Assembly (NCBI RefSeq): GCF_021372645.1
Contig: NZ_JAJFUC010000009.1
Span: forward strand, 25,322-89,321
From: Clostridium sp.
GTDB taxonomy: Bacteria > Bacillota > Clostridia > Clostridiales > Clostridiaceae
Length of the DNA: 64,000 nt
Reading direction: 5' to 3'
In this document: positions 16,869 to 25,729 of the stretch, in pieces
Numbering within the stretch: the first letter of the stretch is position 1
Layout: every line of letters begins with the position of its first letter
The notes under the pieces: generated by a model
The model's database searches: none
The model's input: the letters and a program-made list of their open reading frames with translations, nothing else
What the model was told of the DNA's origin: nothing
Translations under genes and position numbers: made by a program

Positions 16869-16989
16869 GAAGAATTTAAAAAAAGTACTGTTTTTATTAT
16901 ATACACATTTAAACAGTTTATTACATAATTATATTTTTTGATGTTTCTGATGCGAGGTTAGGGCTTAATAAATTAAATTTCTATATTTC

Positions 16990-17019
16990 TTGACATAAAC
17001 TATAATTGCATGATACAAT
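16990..17019 (+). promoter_or_regulatory. Promoter of tRNA-Trp
   Basis: TTGACA (16990-16995) and TACAAT (17014-17019) are spaced by 18 bases. The tRNA begins 12 bases after the -10 box. Confidence 0.65.
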
Positions 17020-17031
17020 ACTAAATGTCCT

Positions 17032-17106
17032 AGGGGTATGGCTCAACGGTAGAGTAGTGGTCTCCAAAACCATTGGTTCTGGGTTCAAATCCTAGTGCCC
17101 CTGCCA
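17032..17106 (+). tRNA. trnW: tRNA-Trp (anticodon CCA)
   Basis: A 7-bp acceptor stem pairs AGGGGTA (17032-17038) with TGCCCCT (17096-17102), followed by G and an encoded CCA end. The anticodon loop CTCCAAA is closed by GTGGT/ACCAT and presents CCA. The T loop region GGTTCAAATCC is present. The gene has its own promoter and terminator and is not part of a larger tRNA cluster here. Confidence 0.95.
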
Positions 17107-17111
17107 CAAAG

Positions 17112-17142
17112 GTCGTAGTACGATGTACTACGGCTTTTTTTT
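17112..17142 (+). terminator. Terminator of tRNA-Trp
   Basis: GTCGTAGTAC pairs with GTACTACGGC across a three-base loop, followed by eight T residues. Confidence 0.85.
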
Positions 17143-17154
17143 ATAGAAATCTAT

Positions 17155-17320
17155 TCATTCATTTGCATTAACCTCCATGTTAACTACATAAAAATCATGT
17201 TCATATTCATTATACGCAAACATTTTTTGTTGAACTACTTTTTGTTCAGCTTTTGTCTTTCTTGTTATTATAAAATTTCTTTTTTACTCCATGTAGATGG
17301 TTTGATAAAGCTCGAAGTTA
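17155..17320 (-). pseudogene. Transposase fragment (degenerate)
   Basis: On the minus strand, ending at TGA (17157-17155), a frame reads KRNFIITRKTKAEQKVVQQK and then NEYEHDFYVVNMEV. The RKxKAEQ block followed by YEHDFYVVNME resembles the mid-region of clostridial IS transposases (an IS1380-like family is my best guess). Upstream the frame breaks: an adjacent frame reads LIKPSTWSKKE. No terminal inverted repeats are visible. The rest of the 17150-17539 gap is AT-rich with nothing else I can identify. Confidence 0.45.
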
Positions 17321-17539
17321 TTTGTTTTTCATCATTATATTTGCATAAAAATTAAATTTTATACATTAGTTTTAGTATCTACTCTAAATGTTGTTTGTAC
17401 AGTGCTTAAGTGGTAAAATAAATATGTTTGATTCAAAAATAATAATTATATATTATTTTAATAGGAGCATTTAGTGTTAGATGTATTTATGCTTGTAAAT
17501 TATATAATAATTATGCAAAAATATAAGAGGTGATAAAAA

Positions 17540-18424
17540 ATGAATGAACCTATGGTAACTGTTTTAATGTCAGTATATAATGGAGAAAAATTTCTAAAAG
17601 AGGCTATGGAAAGTATACTAAATCAGACATTTACTGACTTTGAATTTTTAATAATAAATGATGGATCTACTGATAATAGTGTGAAAATAATTGAATCATA
17701 TAATGATTCGCGTATAAGATTAATTAATAATGAGAAAAATTTAAAGTTAATTGCATCACTAAATAAAGGTATATCAATTGCAAGAGGTAAATATATAGCA
17801 AGAATGGATTGCGATGATATTTCTATGCCCAACAGATTAGAAAAAGAAGTGAATTTTTTGGAAAATTCCTTGGAATATGGGTTAGTTGGAACTTATTATA
17901 CTGTTATAGATGGTGAAGGCACCGAACAACGTAATGTAAGTTATCCATCAAGTAATGATTTAATTAAATTATTTTTATCATTAAATTGTCCGTTAGCTCA
18001 TGGAAGTATAATGGGTAGAACTGAATTGTTTAAACAAAATTTATATGGAAGTAAAGAATATTCTGCTGTTGAGGATTATGAGCTATGGACAAGAATGGCT
18101 AAAGTAACTAAAATTCATAATATTCCAGAGTATTTATTTAAGTATAGAATATATGGAGAAAGTTTTTCTAATACTAAAACTCAATTAATGTATAGTCAAA
18201 CTTTAGAACTAAGTAAAAATTTATATATAAATAATAAAAAAGAATATAAAAACTTAATAAAAAAACAATTTTTAGAAGAGTTATACACTGAAGAAAAAGT
18301 GGAAGTTGTAGAATATGTAAATAAATGGCTCAATAGTTTTGTCAAAAGACTTCTTTATGTACATGAATTTGGTTTTGCATTAAAATTATATGCTAAATCT
18401 ATAAAAATAAATAAATTTAAATAA
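17540..18424 (+). CDS. GT2 family glycosyltransferase
   Basis: This 294-residue protein has the GT-A fold of family 2: VTVLMSVYNGEKFLKEAMES at the N-terminus, NDGSTDNS, GKYIARMDCDDI (the DxD-type metal motif) and EDYELWTRM near residue 180. No transmembrane segment is evident. It probably adds a sugar to a lipid-linked repeat unit at the inner face of the membrane. It is the first gene of the surface polysaccharide locus and is preceded by AGAGGTGAT. The donor and acceptor sugars cannot be predicted. Confidence 0.85.
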   Translation: MNEPMVTVLMSVYNGEKFLKEAMESILNQTFTDFEFLIINDGSTDNSVKIIESYNDSRIRLINNEKNLKLIASLNKGISIARGKYIARMDCDDISMPNRLEKEVNFLENSLEYGLVGTYYTVIDGEGTEQRNVSYPSSNDLIKLFLSLNCPLAHGSIMGRTELFKQNLYGSKEYSAVEDYELWTRMAKVTKIHNIPEYLFKYRIYGESFSNTKTQLMYSQTLELSKNLYINNKKEYKNLIKKQFLEELYTEEKVEVVEYVNKWLNSFVKRLLYVHEFGFALKLYAKSIKINKFK

Positions 18425-18475
18425 GGCACATGCCCAAATAACCTTTCATTAATATATAGGGTTATTTTTACTTTA
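18424..18475 (+). terminator. Hairpin after the first GT2 gene (terminator-like, R1-like edge)
   Basis: AAATAACC (18436-18443) pairs with GGTTATTT (18460-18467) and runs into TTTTA. The left flank AAGGCACATG matches the edge of the R1 repeat family. Confidence 0.5.
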
Positions 18476-18523
18476 AAAAACTAATTTACTAGTATAATAT
18501 TTAAGGATAAGGTGTAAATCAAT

Positions 18524-19381
18524 ATGGATAATAATTATACATATAATAAAGATGAGTATGAGGATTTAAGCTTAAGAGATGCTCAAATGCTTATGGTCGA
18601 TGTTTTGAAGGATGTTCATGAGTTATGTGAAAAACATGGCATTAAATACTTTTTAGATGCAGGAACTTTAATTGGAGCTGTGAGACATAAAGGATTTATC
18701 CCATGGGATGATGATGTTGATATAGGAATGCCAAGAGAAGAGTATAATAAATTCTTAGAAATAGCAAAAAAAGAGCTTCCAAAGCATTTGTTTTTGCAAA
18801 CTTTTGAAACTGATAAGTATTACAATGTTTACCCAACACCATGTAAAGTAAGGTATAATAATACCTTGTTTTTAGAAGATGGAACAGAAGAAAATTATAA
18901 TATGCATAATGGAATATTCATAGATGTATTTCCATATGATAGTTTGCCAAAGCTTAAGATTACATATAAAATACAACGTACATTAAGCTACAATATTCTA
19001 AAGAGTTTTAAAAGACTTAGAGATATGCCAGAGCATTTAAGTTTTAAAAACAAAATAACTTTCTTATTTTATATATTAATTGCAAAAATATTTCGTAATA
19101 AGAGGAGATTAAGATTTTTCAACTATCTAATTAAGTGGAATGATCCAAAATCAGAGTTTATGGGATATGGTGTTGATACTTATTGGAGTGAGTATGTTTA
19201 TAAAAAATCAGATTATTTTGATTTGATTAAATTAGAATTTGAAGGAAAGTATTTTTATGCACCAAAAAATTATGATACTATTTTAACGAAATTATATGGT
19301 GATTATATGACAATGCCAAAAGAGGAAGATCGGGTATGGCATGCAAAAGAAATGAAAAAACTTAAAGGACTAAAGATATAA
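18524..19381 (+). CDS. LicD family phosphotransferase
   Basis: This 285-residue LicD protein contains the hallmark block KYFLDAGTLIGAVRHKGFIP followed directly by WDDDVDIGM, the nucleotidyltransferase-like GxL/DxD core, at about residues 43-70. A second FIDVFPYDS segment lies near 150. LicD proteins transfer phosphocholine or a similar nucleotide-activated phospho group to surface glycans. No choline kinase or licA/licC-like gene is in the window, so the transferred group is unknown. It has its own AAGGTG ribosome binding site and lies between two glycosyltransferases. Confidence 0.88.
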   Translation: MDNNYTYNKDEYEDLSLRDAQMLMVDVLKDVHELCEKHGIKYFLDAGTLIGAVRHKGFIPWDDDVDIGMPREEYNKFLEIAKKELPKHLFLQTFETDKYYNVYPTPCKVRYNNTLFLEDGTEENYNMHNGIFIDVFPYDSLPKLKITYKIQRTLSYNILKSFKRLRDMPEHLSFKNKITFLFYILIAKIFRNKRRLRFFNYLIKWNDPKSEFMGYGVDTYWSEYVYKKSDYFDLIKLEFEGKYFYAPKNYDTILTKLYGDYMTMPKEEDRVWHAKEMKKLKGLKI

Positions 19382-19562
19382 TTATGAAATTTTACTTAAG
19401 AAAAATACTAAATATTGCATATAGTTAACAATGTTAGTATAATTCAAAGAGAATATATATAATAAATAAAATGATAATATGTGTAAAAATTTGAACAGTG
19501 ATTTTTCAGATGTTTTATAATGAATCAAAAACAATATAATTTAGTGAAGGTAGTGAATAATA

Positions 19563-20546
19563 TTGGTAAGTGTGTCTATAATTACTCCTGTTTATAATGT
19601 AGAAAGATGCATTGAGAAAACTATAAATTCAGTTATAAATCAGAGTTGTAAGAATTTTGAATTCTTACTTATAGATGATGGCTCTAAGGATAAAAGTATT
19701 GAAATAGCTGAAAATTTACTTATAAATTCAGATGTAAATTATAGAATCATAAGCCAAGAAAATAGTGGAGTTAGTGTTGCAAGAAATAAGGGGCTTTGTG
19801 AAGCAAAAGGAGAATATGTTTGTTTTTTAGATTCTGATGATTATATTCATAAGGATTATATTAAGTTTATGTACGAAAAGGCATCAATTTGTAACTGTGA
19901 TTTGGTTTTTTGTGATTATGCTCAAGTTGATTCAAAAGATAAGGTGTTAATTGAAAGTACAACTGGATTTTTAGAAGATTTTATAAACGGAAGAGAAGCT
20001 GCTTTAAAGCAATTAAGCTGTGACATTACTATTGGAATGGGAAGTGCTTTATATAAAACTTCAATAATCAAAGAAAATAGTATATTTTTTGATAGTAGTA
20101 GAAAATATGCTGAAGACATTGTATTCACGGTTAAAGCATTACTTAATATGGACAAAATTATATCTGTTAATAGAACATTGATGTTTTATGTTAGATGGGA
20201 GTCATCAGTAACTAATGTAATATCTCTAAAGCATCTTGATTGCTATTATTCATATGTTGATTTATTGGATTATGTAAAAAGAAATGGTGATTTAGGAGAA
20301 ATAGAAAACTTTTTAGTAGAATACAAAATTCCATATGCAATAGCTCATATTTTTTCTGTGTTATCAAGAGATAAGAACTTTAATGAAGATCTTTTTAAAT
20401 TCTTAAATAAAGAAAAGGTTAAAGAATATTTAAGAACTTATAAGATACAAAAATTTAATAAGAATTATATTAGGTATTTAATTCAATGTAAGGGGATATT
20501 GTATTTCCCTAATATTTTATTAAAAGTTTTTAGTAATATAAAGTGA
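19563..20546 (+). CDS. GT2 family glycosyltransferase (TTG start)
   Basis: This 327-residue family 2 transferase shows VSIITPVYNVERCIEKTINS, DDGSKDKS, SGVSVARNKGL, GEYVCFLDSDDYI (DxD) and YAEDIVFTVKAL near residue 185. The reading frame opens with TTG at 19563, and no in-frame ATG is available before the first conserved strand. A GAAGGTAG stretch upstream is the likely ribosome binding site. It is probably a soluble or peripheral membrane enzyme of repeat-unit assembly. The conserved structured leader of the next gene begins right at its stop. Confidence 0.85.
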   Translation: MVSVSIITPVYNVERCIEKTINSVINQSCKNFEFLLIDDGSKDKSIEIAENLLINSDVNYRIISQENSGVSVARNKGLCEAKGEYVCFLDSDDYIHKDYIKFMYEKASICNCDLVFCDYAQVDSKDKVLIESTTGFLEDFINGREAALKQLSCDITIGMGSALYKTSIIKENSIFFDSSRKYAEDIVFTVKALLNMDKIISVNRTLMFYVRWESSVTNVISLKHLDCYYSYVDLLDYVKRNGDLGEIENFLVEYKIPYAIAHIFSVLSRDKNFNEDLFKFLNKEKVKEYLRTYKIQKFNKNYIRYLIQCKGILYFPNILLKVFSNIK

Positions 20547-20690
20547 AACTTTTCAGGTGGAGTTTCAACTTCAGCTGAATCTAGTTGAACCTATACCCCC
20601 AAGGGGCACCTCGTCCAGGAACGTGCAGCTGTTATCTCCAACTTGAAGAAGAGCGAGTGTTACGGATGTTAGCTATCGGAGAAAATAATT
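20544..20690 (+). ncRNA. Candidate structured leader RNA upstream of the epsC-like gene
   Basis: The spacer is markedly more GC-rich than its surroundings and full of pairable segments. GAAACT pairs with AGTTTC (20544-20566), CAACT with AGTTG enclosing the palindrome TTCAGCTGAA, and CCCC with GGGG at about 20596-20606. GCA..CGT pairs with ACGTGC at about 20606-20628. Longer-range pairings are possible: CTCG with CGAG, TCTCC with GGAGA and AGCT with AGCT. No ORF covers it. Its place, directly 5' of an EpsC homologue inside a polysaccharide locus, is that of the EAR/epsC antitermination RNA of Bacillales. Whether it is related cannot be decided by eye. Confidence 0.55.
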
Positions 20691-20693
20691 TTT

Positions 20694-20744
20694 AAGATTT
20701 GACTTGCTTTTAATTAGCAAAAATCTTTCCAGATTGGAGGAAAG
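20694..20744 (+). promoter_or_regulatory. Possible expression platform at the epsC-like ribosome binding site
   Basis: CTTTCC (20725-20730) can pair with GGAAAG (20739-20744), covering part of the GGAGG site (20736-20740). AAATCTT (20721-20727) can instead pair with AAGATTT (20694-20700). The two helices share bases 20725-20727 and so exclude each other. Confidence 0.4.
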
Positions 20745-20749
20745 TTAGA

Positions 20750-22612
20750 ATGAAAAACTGGAAAACATTAATAATTATGATAATTGATTTGTTTATGGTT
20801 AATTTAGCATACCTTTTTTCCATAAATATAACACAAAGTGCAGCATTTACAGAAATTGCAAAGATATATACTAATGATGTCATAGCTTTAAGTTTAATTT
20901 ATATAATATGTTTTTATTTGTTTAAAATGTATGAAAGTTTATGGCATTTAACTGGTACAGATGAATTTTTATTGGGTGTTGGTGGAAATATTTTAGCAGG
21001 TATATTATCCATTGGATATACTAGAATTTTTGGTTCTACTATTCCCTTAAATGTTTCAGTGGTAGGAATACTTTTAAGTATTTTCTTTGTGCTAGGTTAT
21101 AGAATTCTTTATAGAGTTTATAGAAGAACACTTTTGTACATACCATTTAAGTATTCTGCAGATCAAAGAAGGGTAATGATAGTTGGAGCGGGTTCTGCTG
21201 GAACTATGATTATTAATGAAATGATGGCAAGAAGAGAATTAAAGTATAATCCGATAGCTCTAATAGATGATGACAAAAATAAGCTTGGGAAAAGAATATC
21301 AGGAGTTAAAATAGAAGGAAATAGACACGACATACCCTATATTGCTAGAGAACAAGAAATTGATATGATTTTAATTGCTATTCCATCTCTTGATGCCAAA
21401 AATAAAGCTGAAATAATTGAAATTTGTAAGAACACTAATTGTAAACTACAAATAATTCCTGGAATGTATGAGATATTAAATGGAGATGCTACAGTTAGTA
21501 GGATTAAAGATGTTGATTTAGAAGACTTACTTGGAAGAGATCCTATTCAATTGGACAATAAAGGAATTTCAGATTACATAGAAGGAAGAACTATATTAGT
21601 TACTGGTGGAGGTGGCTCTATAGGCTCAGAACTTTGTAGACAAATAGCTATATATAATCCTAAAAGACTTATAATATTTGATATTTATGAGAATAATGTA
21701 TATGACATTCAAAATGAGCTTAAAGAAGATTTTCCGGATATGAACCTTACTGTATTAATAGGTTCAGTTAGAGATAGGAAGAGATTACATGAAGTATTTG
21801 CCAAATATAAAATAGATGTTGTATTTCATGCTGCAGCTCATAAACATGTGCCTTTAATGGAAGATAGTCCTAAAGAAGCTATAAAAAATAATGTGTTTGG
21901 AACATTGAATTTAGCTTTAGAAGCAAGCGAATTTAATATAGAAAGATTTGTTATGATTTCAACAGATAAAGCTGTTAATCCAACTAACATTATGGGAGCA
22001 ACAAAGAGATTATGTGAAATGATTATACAAGCTATGGATAAGCAATGTAAAACTGAATTTGTTGCAGTTAGATTTGGTAATGTACTTGGAAGTAATGGTT
22101 CAGTAATACCATTATTTAAAAGACAAATTGCTAATGGAGGACCTGTAACTGTAACTCATAAAAAAATTATTAGATACTTTATGTTAATTCCAGAAGCTGC
22201 TCAATTAGTACTTCAAGCAGGAGCATTTGCTAAAGGTGGAGAAATATTTGTCTTAGATATGGGAAAACCAGTTAAGATTTATGATTTAGCATGTGATTTA
22301 ATTAAGCTTTCAGGTCTTGAACCTAATAGAGATATTAAAATTGTGTTTACAGGACTTAGGCCCGGTGAAAAATTATACGAAGAACTTTTAATGAGTGAAG
22401 AAGGTTTAGAAGATACTGTTCACAAAAAAATATATGTAGGCAAACCAATGTTTGAAAATATGGATACTTTAAAACAAAAACTTGAGCAATTACAGAGTTT
22501 ATTAGATTTAAATGATATAGCAGAAATTAAGCGTCAAATGCAAAAAATTGTGCCAACATATCATTATAAAAATAAAGATGAAGTAGCTGCAGATAATGCA
22601 GATAAGGAGTAG
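20750..22612 (+). CDS. EpsC/CapD-like nucleotide-sugar 4,6-dehydratase (membrane-anchored)
   Basis: This 620-residue protein has about four N-terminal membrane helices (residues 5-115), then a nucleotide-binding CoA_binding-type domain with VMIVGAGSAGTMIINEM (about 143-159). A second Rossmann domain carries VTGGGGSIGSELCRQ (about 283-297), HAAAHKHVPLME and the active-site block STDKAVNPTNIMGATKR. There a Met replaces the usual SDR Tyr before the conserved Lys, as in WbpM/PglF-type dehydratases. These enzymes make UDP-4-keto-6-deoxy-GlcNAc derivatives for bacillosamine, FucNAc or QuiNAc synthesis. A GGAGG site is visible in the leader hairpin, so translation may be regulated. Confidence 0.9.
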   Translation: MKNWKTLIIMIIDLFMVNLAYLFSINITQSAAFTEIAKIYTNDVIALSLIYIICFYLFKMYESLWHLTGTDEFLLGVGGNILAGILSIGYTRIFGSTIPLNVSVVGILLSIFFVLGYRILYRVYRRTLLYIPFKYSADQRRVMIVGAGSAGTMIINEMMARRELKYNPIALIDDDKNKLGKRISGVKIEGNRHDIPYIAREQEIDMILIAIPSLDAKNKAEIIEICKNTNCKLQIIPGMYEILNGDATVSRIKDVDLEDLLGRDPIQLDNKGISDYIEGRTILVTGGGGSIGSELCRQIAIYNPKRLIIFDIYENNVYDIQNELKEDFPDMNLTVLIGSVRDRKRLHEVFAKYKIDVVFHAAAHKHVPLMEDSPKEAIKNNVFGTLNLALEASEFNIERFVMISTDKAVNPTNIMGATKRLCEMIIQAMDKQCKTEFVAVRFGNVLGSNGSVIPLFKRQIANGGPVTVTHKKIIRYFMLIPEAAQLVLQAGAFAKGGEIFVLDMGKPVKIYDLACDLIKLSGLEPNRDIKIVFTGLRPGEKLYEELLMSEEGLEDTVHKKIYVGKPMFENMDTLKQKLEQLQSLLDLNDIAEIKRQMQKIVPTYHYKNKDEVAADNADKE

Positions 22613-22614
22613 TT

Positions 22615-24108
22615 ATGACTAGAGAAGACATGAGTAGAAATATTGTAATAGCAATTATATTTGCTATTACAGGATTTTTGGGAATAGCAAATGGAAGTTA
22701 CTTAATAATGGGCATGTACATAATAACGCTATTAGTAGCGACATTTATAATGAAAGATAAGGATGTTTATAATCTACTCTATGCTGTGCTTTTAGTATCT
22801 GCATTCTATGATTATGCACTATATGTTCCAGGAATACAAAACATATATATGTTTCATATAGTTTTAGTTGCATTTACACTTATGTCATTATATAAGGTAT
22901 TTAAAGATAGAAACGTTTTAATGAATTTAGATAGAAAGATTTTATCAATATATTTAATTTGGTTTATTTATATGTGCGTTAGTATAGCATGGGCATTGAA
23001 TAGAACTTTAGCAATTAAATATATTGCTATTTATTTAATGATGTTTGCATTTATTGTCGATATGATGATTTATAATGTGAATAAAGAAAAAATTAAAAAG
23101 ACTATAAATATATTATTATTTCTAATTTCAATGATAATTTTTGTTGGTTTGGTAGAAGTACTTTTAGGGCAACAATTACCAATAAAGCATTATTACGATT
23201 CCTTTAGAGATAGTTTACCGCAATGGCAGATTAATACTATAGAGGCTAGACCAATAGCTTTTTCATTTAATACAAATAATTTAACAGCAACTTTAGCAAT
23301 AATGGCACCAATTTGCCTATTTGCGATTTATAAGTTTGAAAATATAGTAGCAAAGATTTGGTTTACAGTAATTTGTATTATAGGCTTTTCATTGGTGATA
23401 ATGACTACTTCAAGAACTGGTTTTTTTGCATTCTTATTTGGATTTTCAATATTTATTATTTATTCAGTATTCAGTATAAGAAAATTAGGGATTAGGCAAA
23501 TGATTTTTCCGTTAGTATTAATATTGGGTTTTGTTTTAGCTTATAATTATAGCAGTCTAATTTTAAGAATAAAGCCGGTAGAGGGAGAACCACTACAGAC
23601 TAGTTTATCTGGTAAATTACAGTCATTAGGAGAAATTACAGAAGGTGAAGTTACAGAGGAAGGATCTACGTTGCATAGGATGGAAATTATAAAAGTTGTA
23701 TATAATGGAGTTGTGACAGATAAGCATTTTCAAGGTTATGGTGTAGGTAATGTGGAGCAGCTTATAAAAAACAATGGAAATACAGGTTCAGTATATAGTC
23801 CTCATGCATATCCAATTGAAATCTTAGGGGATTTTGGATTGCTAGGTATAGCATTATATGGAATCTACTATTTATATTTGATTATTGGAAATTTAATCAT
23901 AGGTATAAGGAAAAAAAGTATTATGTGTTTTGCAGCAGTTGCAGGGCTAATGGCTTTTGAACCAGCAAGTTTTGGTCCAAGTTCCATAACTTATGTATTT
24001 TCATATTGGATTCTTATTGGATTTTCAGTATCATGTATTCAAGTGTATAAGAAAGAAAATGATGGAGGTAGAAAAACTTCTTCAATAAAAGAATATAAAA
24101 TGGTATAG
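22615..24108 (+). CDS. O-antigen ligase / Wzy-type polymerase family membrane protein
   Basis: This 497-residue polytopic membrane protein has roughly ten to twelve hydrophobic helices. A large extracytoplasmic loop lies at about 320-385, before an HRMEIIKVV...GYGVGN block typical of the O-antigen ligase/polymerase superfamily. An MTTSRTGFFAFL segment near residue 262 is also characteristic. It would polymerise or ligate undecaprenyl-linked repeat units on the outer membrane face. It begins two bases after the dehydratase stop, so the two are co-transcribed. The tail is charged. A hairpin follows at 24154-24210. Confidence 0.8.
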   Translation: MTREDMSRNIVIAIIFAITGFLGIANGSYLIMGMYIITLLVATFIMKDKDVYNLLYAVLLVSAFYDYALYVPGIQNIYMFHIVLVAFTLMSLYKVFKDRNVLMNLDRKILSIYLIWFIYMCVSIAWALNRTLAIKYIAIYLMMFAFIVDMMIYNVNKEKIKKTINILLFLISMIIFVGLVEVLLGQQLPIKHYYDSFRDSLPQWQINTIEARPIAFSFNTNNLTATLAIMAPICLFAIYKFENIVAKIWFTVICIIGFSLVIMTTSRTGFFAFLFGFSIFIIYSVFSIRKLGIRQMIFPLVLILGFVLAYNYSSLILRIKPVEGEPLQTSLSGKLQSLGEITEGEVTEEGSTLHRMEIIKVVYNGVVTDKHFQGYGVGNVEQLIKNNGNTGSVYSPHAYPIEILGDFGLLGIALYGIYYLYLIIGNLIIGIRKKSIMCFAAVAGLMAFEPASFGPSSITYVFSYWILIGFSVSCIQVYKKENDGGRKTSSIKEYKMV

Positions 24109-24153
24109 TTTGATTGTAACAATGACTATGAAATTACGATTACACTGGTTGTT

Positions 24154-24210
24154 AAAAATATACACATATAAAAAGAGTGCGAAGGATGGTATGTGTCTAT
24201 GTATATTTTT
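24154..24210 (+). terminator. Possible terminator after the polymerase gene
   Basis: AAAAATATACACATA pairs with TATGTATATTTTT around a loop of about 29 bases, followed by a T-rich run. The rest of the 24211-24376 gap is AT-rich with nothing recognised. Confidence 0.5.
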
Positions 24211-24376
24211 ATTTTACGCTCCAGTAATATGTGGAAAGATATATAATATTTTTTTATGTCTTAGTCATTTATAATTCTATAGCGTATGTATTTATAAAAC
24301 AATATTAACTATAGTATTTATTATGAAATGAATCAATAAATTAAAATAGATTTAAGCATAGTGTTATAATGAATTT

Positions 24377-24440
24377 ATTATAATTAATAAAGACGAATTG
24401 AGTGTACAAGCATCCCAATTTGTCTTTATTAATTATAATT
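24377..24440 (-). terminator. Terminator hairpin at the end of wecB
   Basis: A 24-base arm (24377-24400) pairs with 24416-24439 with one mismatch around a 15-base loop, overlapping the wecB stop codon. T residues follow on the minus strand. Confidence 0.65.
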
Positions 24441-25515
24441 ATCTTACGTTTTCTGTTAAATATTTTTCTATAATATCTGTAATTATTGAAGAAGTATCTC
24501 CATTTCCAAAAACAGAGGCAGGAGTACCAGTAGGATTAAAATTTTCTAAAGCATCTAAAATTTTATTAGAATCACTTCCAACTATTACGTTCCAACCATT
24601 TTCTACAGTTTCAACCCATTCAGTTTCATCTCTCATAGTTATACATGGCTTCTTTAAGAAATAGGCTTCTTTTTGAACTCCACCACTATCTGTTACTATT
24701 TTTTTTGCATTTTCTTGTAAGGAAATCATGTCTAAATACCCTACAGGATCTATAATTTCAATATTTTCGCCAACATGCAAATTATATTCTTGAATAAACT
24801 TCTTTGTTCTTGGGTGAAGTGGAAGTATTATTTTTTTACCGCAATTACTTAAAGCACTTATTATTGAAGTTAATCTTTCGATGTTATCTGTGTTTTCAGC
24901 ACGATGTATTGTTGAAAGTATATAGCTATCTGGAGCTAAATCAAGTTTTTCAGTTATTGTTGAAATCTCCTTAGCTCTTTTTTTAAAAAGATTTATTGCA
25001 TCGTACATTACATCACCAGTATTATGAACACCTTTTGTTATATTTTCATTTTTTAGATTATTTACTGCTGTTAATGTTGGTGCAAAAAGCAAATCTGAAA
25101 TATGATCTGTAAGTATTCTATTTTGTTCTTCAGGCATAACCTTATTAAAACTTCTAAGTCCAGCTTCTACATGGGCCACAGGTATTAGCAATTTACTAGC
25201 ACAAAGACTTCCAGCAAGGGTTGAATTTGTATCACCATAAACTAAAACCATATCTGGCTTTTCCTTTAAATATATTTCTTCAAGAGCTATTAACATGCTA
25301 CCAGTTTGGTGACCATGATTTGACGAACCAATACTTAAATTATAATCAGGTTTTGGAATACCAAGCTCTTCAAAGAATATATCAGACATATTATTATCAT
25401 AATGTTGTCCAGTATGTACTAAAATTTCACTATTTTCATTTCTTCTGATTTTATTTGACACTGTTGCAGCTTTTATAAACTGCGGTCTAGCACCTATAAC
25501 AGTTAGTACTTTCAT
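24439..25515 (-). CDS. wecB: UDP-N-acetylglucosamine 2-epimerase (non-hydrolysing)
   Basis: This 358-residue protein is of normal WecB/MnaA length. Blocks are VIGARPQFIKAATVSN, HTGQHYDNNMSD, VLVYGDTNSTLAGSL, HVEAGLRSF and MPEEQNRI(L)TDHISDLLF. TIHRAENTD, HPRT and TDSGGVQKEA follow. It interconverts UDP-GlcNAc and UDP-ManNAc in the cytoplasm, feeding wall teichoic acid linkage units or capsule sugars. It is read against the surrounding glycosyltransferase genes and is bounded by its own terminator, so it is a separate transcription unit inserted in the locus. AAGGAGG lies just upstream of its ATG. Confidence 0.95.
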   Translation of the reverse strand: MKVLTVIGARPQFIKAATVSNKIRRNENSEILVHTGQHYDNNMSDIFFEELGIPKPDYNLSIGSSNHGHQTGSMLIALEEIYLKEKPDMVLVYGDTNSTLAGSLCASKLLIPVAHVEAGLRSFNKVMPEEQNRILTDHISDLLFAPTLTAVNNLKNENITKGVHNTGDVMYDAINLFKKRAKEISTITEKLDLAPDSYILSTIHRAENTDNIERLTSIISALSNCGKKIILPLHPRTKKFIQEYNLHVGENIEIIDPVGYLDMISLQENAKKIVTDSGGVQKEAYFLKKPCITMRDETEWVETVENGWNVIVGSDSNKILDALENFNPTGTPASVFGNGDTSSIITDIIEKYLTENVR

Positions 25516-25602
25516 GTACTATTCCTCCTTAAATTTCAAAAAGTTATTTCAATATAAATATAATATCATTTTAGCATATTATAGGTATTAATAAAACTAA
25601 AC

Positions 25603-25679
25603 AAGGAAACTCGATTCACATTCATTCGCTAAGTAAGTTCACATTGCAAAATCGTAGATTTTGAATCTCACTTATGTTA
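25603..25679. repeat. Interspersed repeat, family R2 (full copy)
   Basis: The spacer contains AAGGAAACTCGATTCACATT, then TTCGCTAAGTAAG, and ends TCTCACTTATGTT. Complementary-strand copies are visible at 39216-39267 and 41305-41348. Confidence 0.5.
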
Positions 25680-25729
25680 TAATTTATGAAGTTAATTAGC
25701 ATTATAATGTAAAGAAGGAGCAAATTAAG

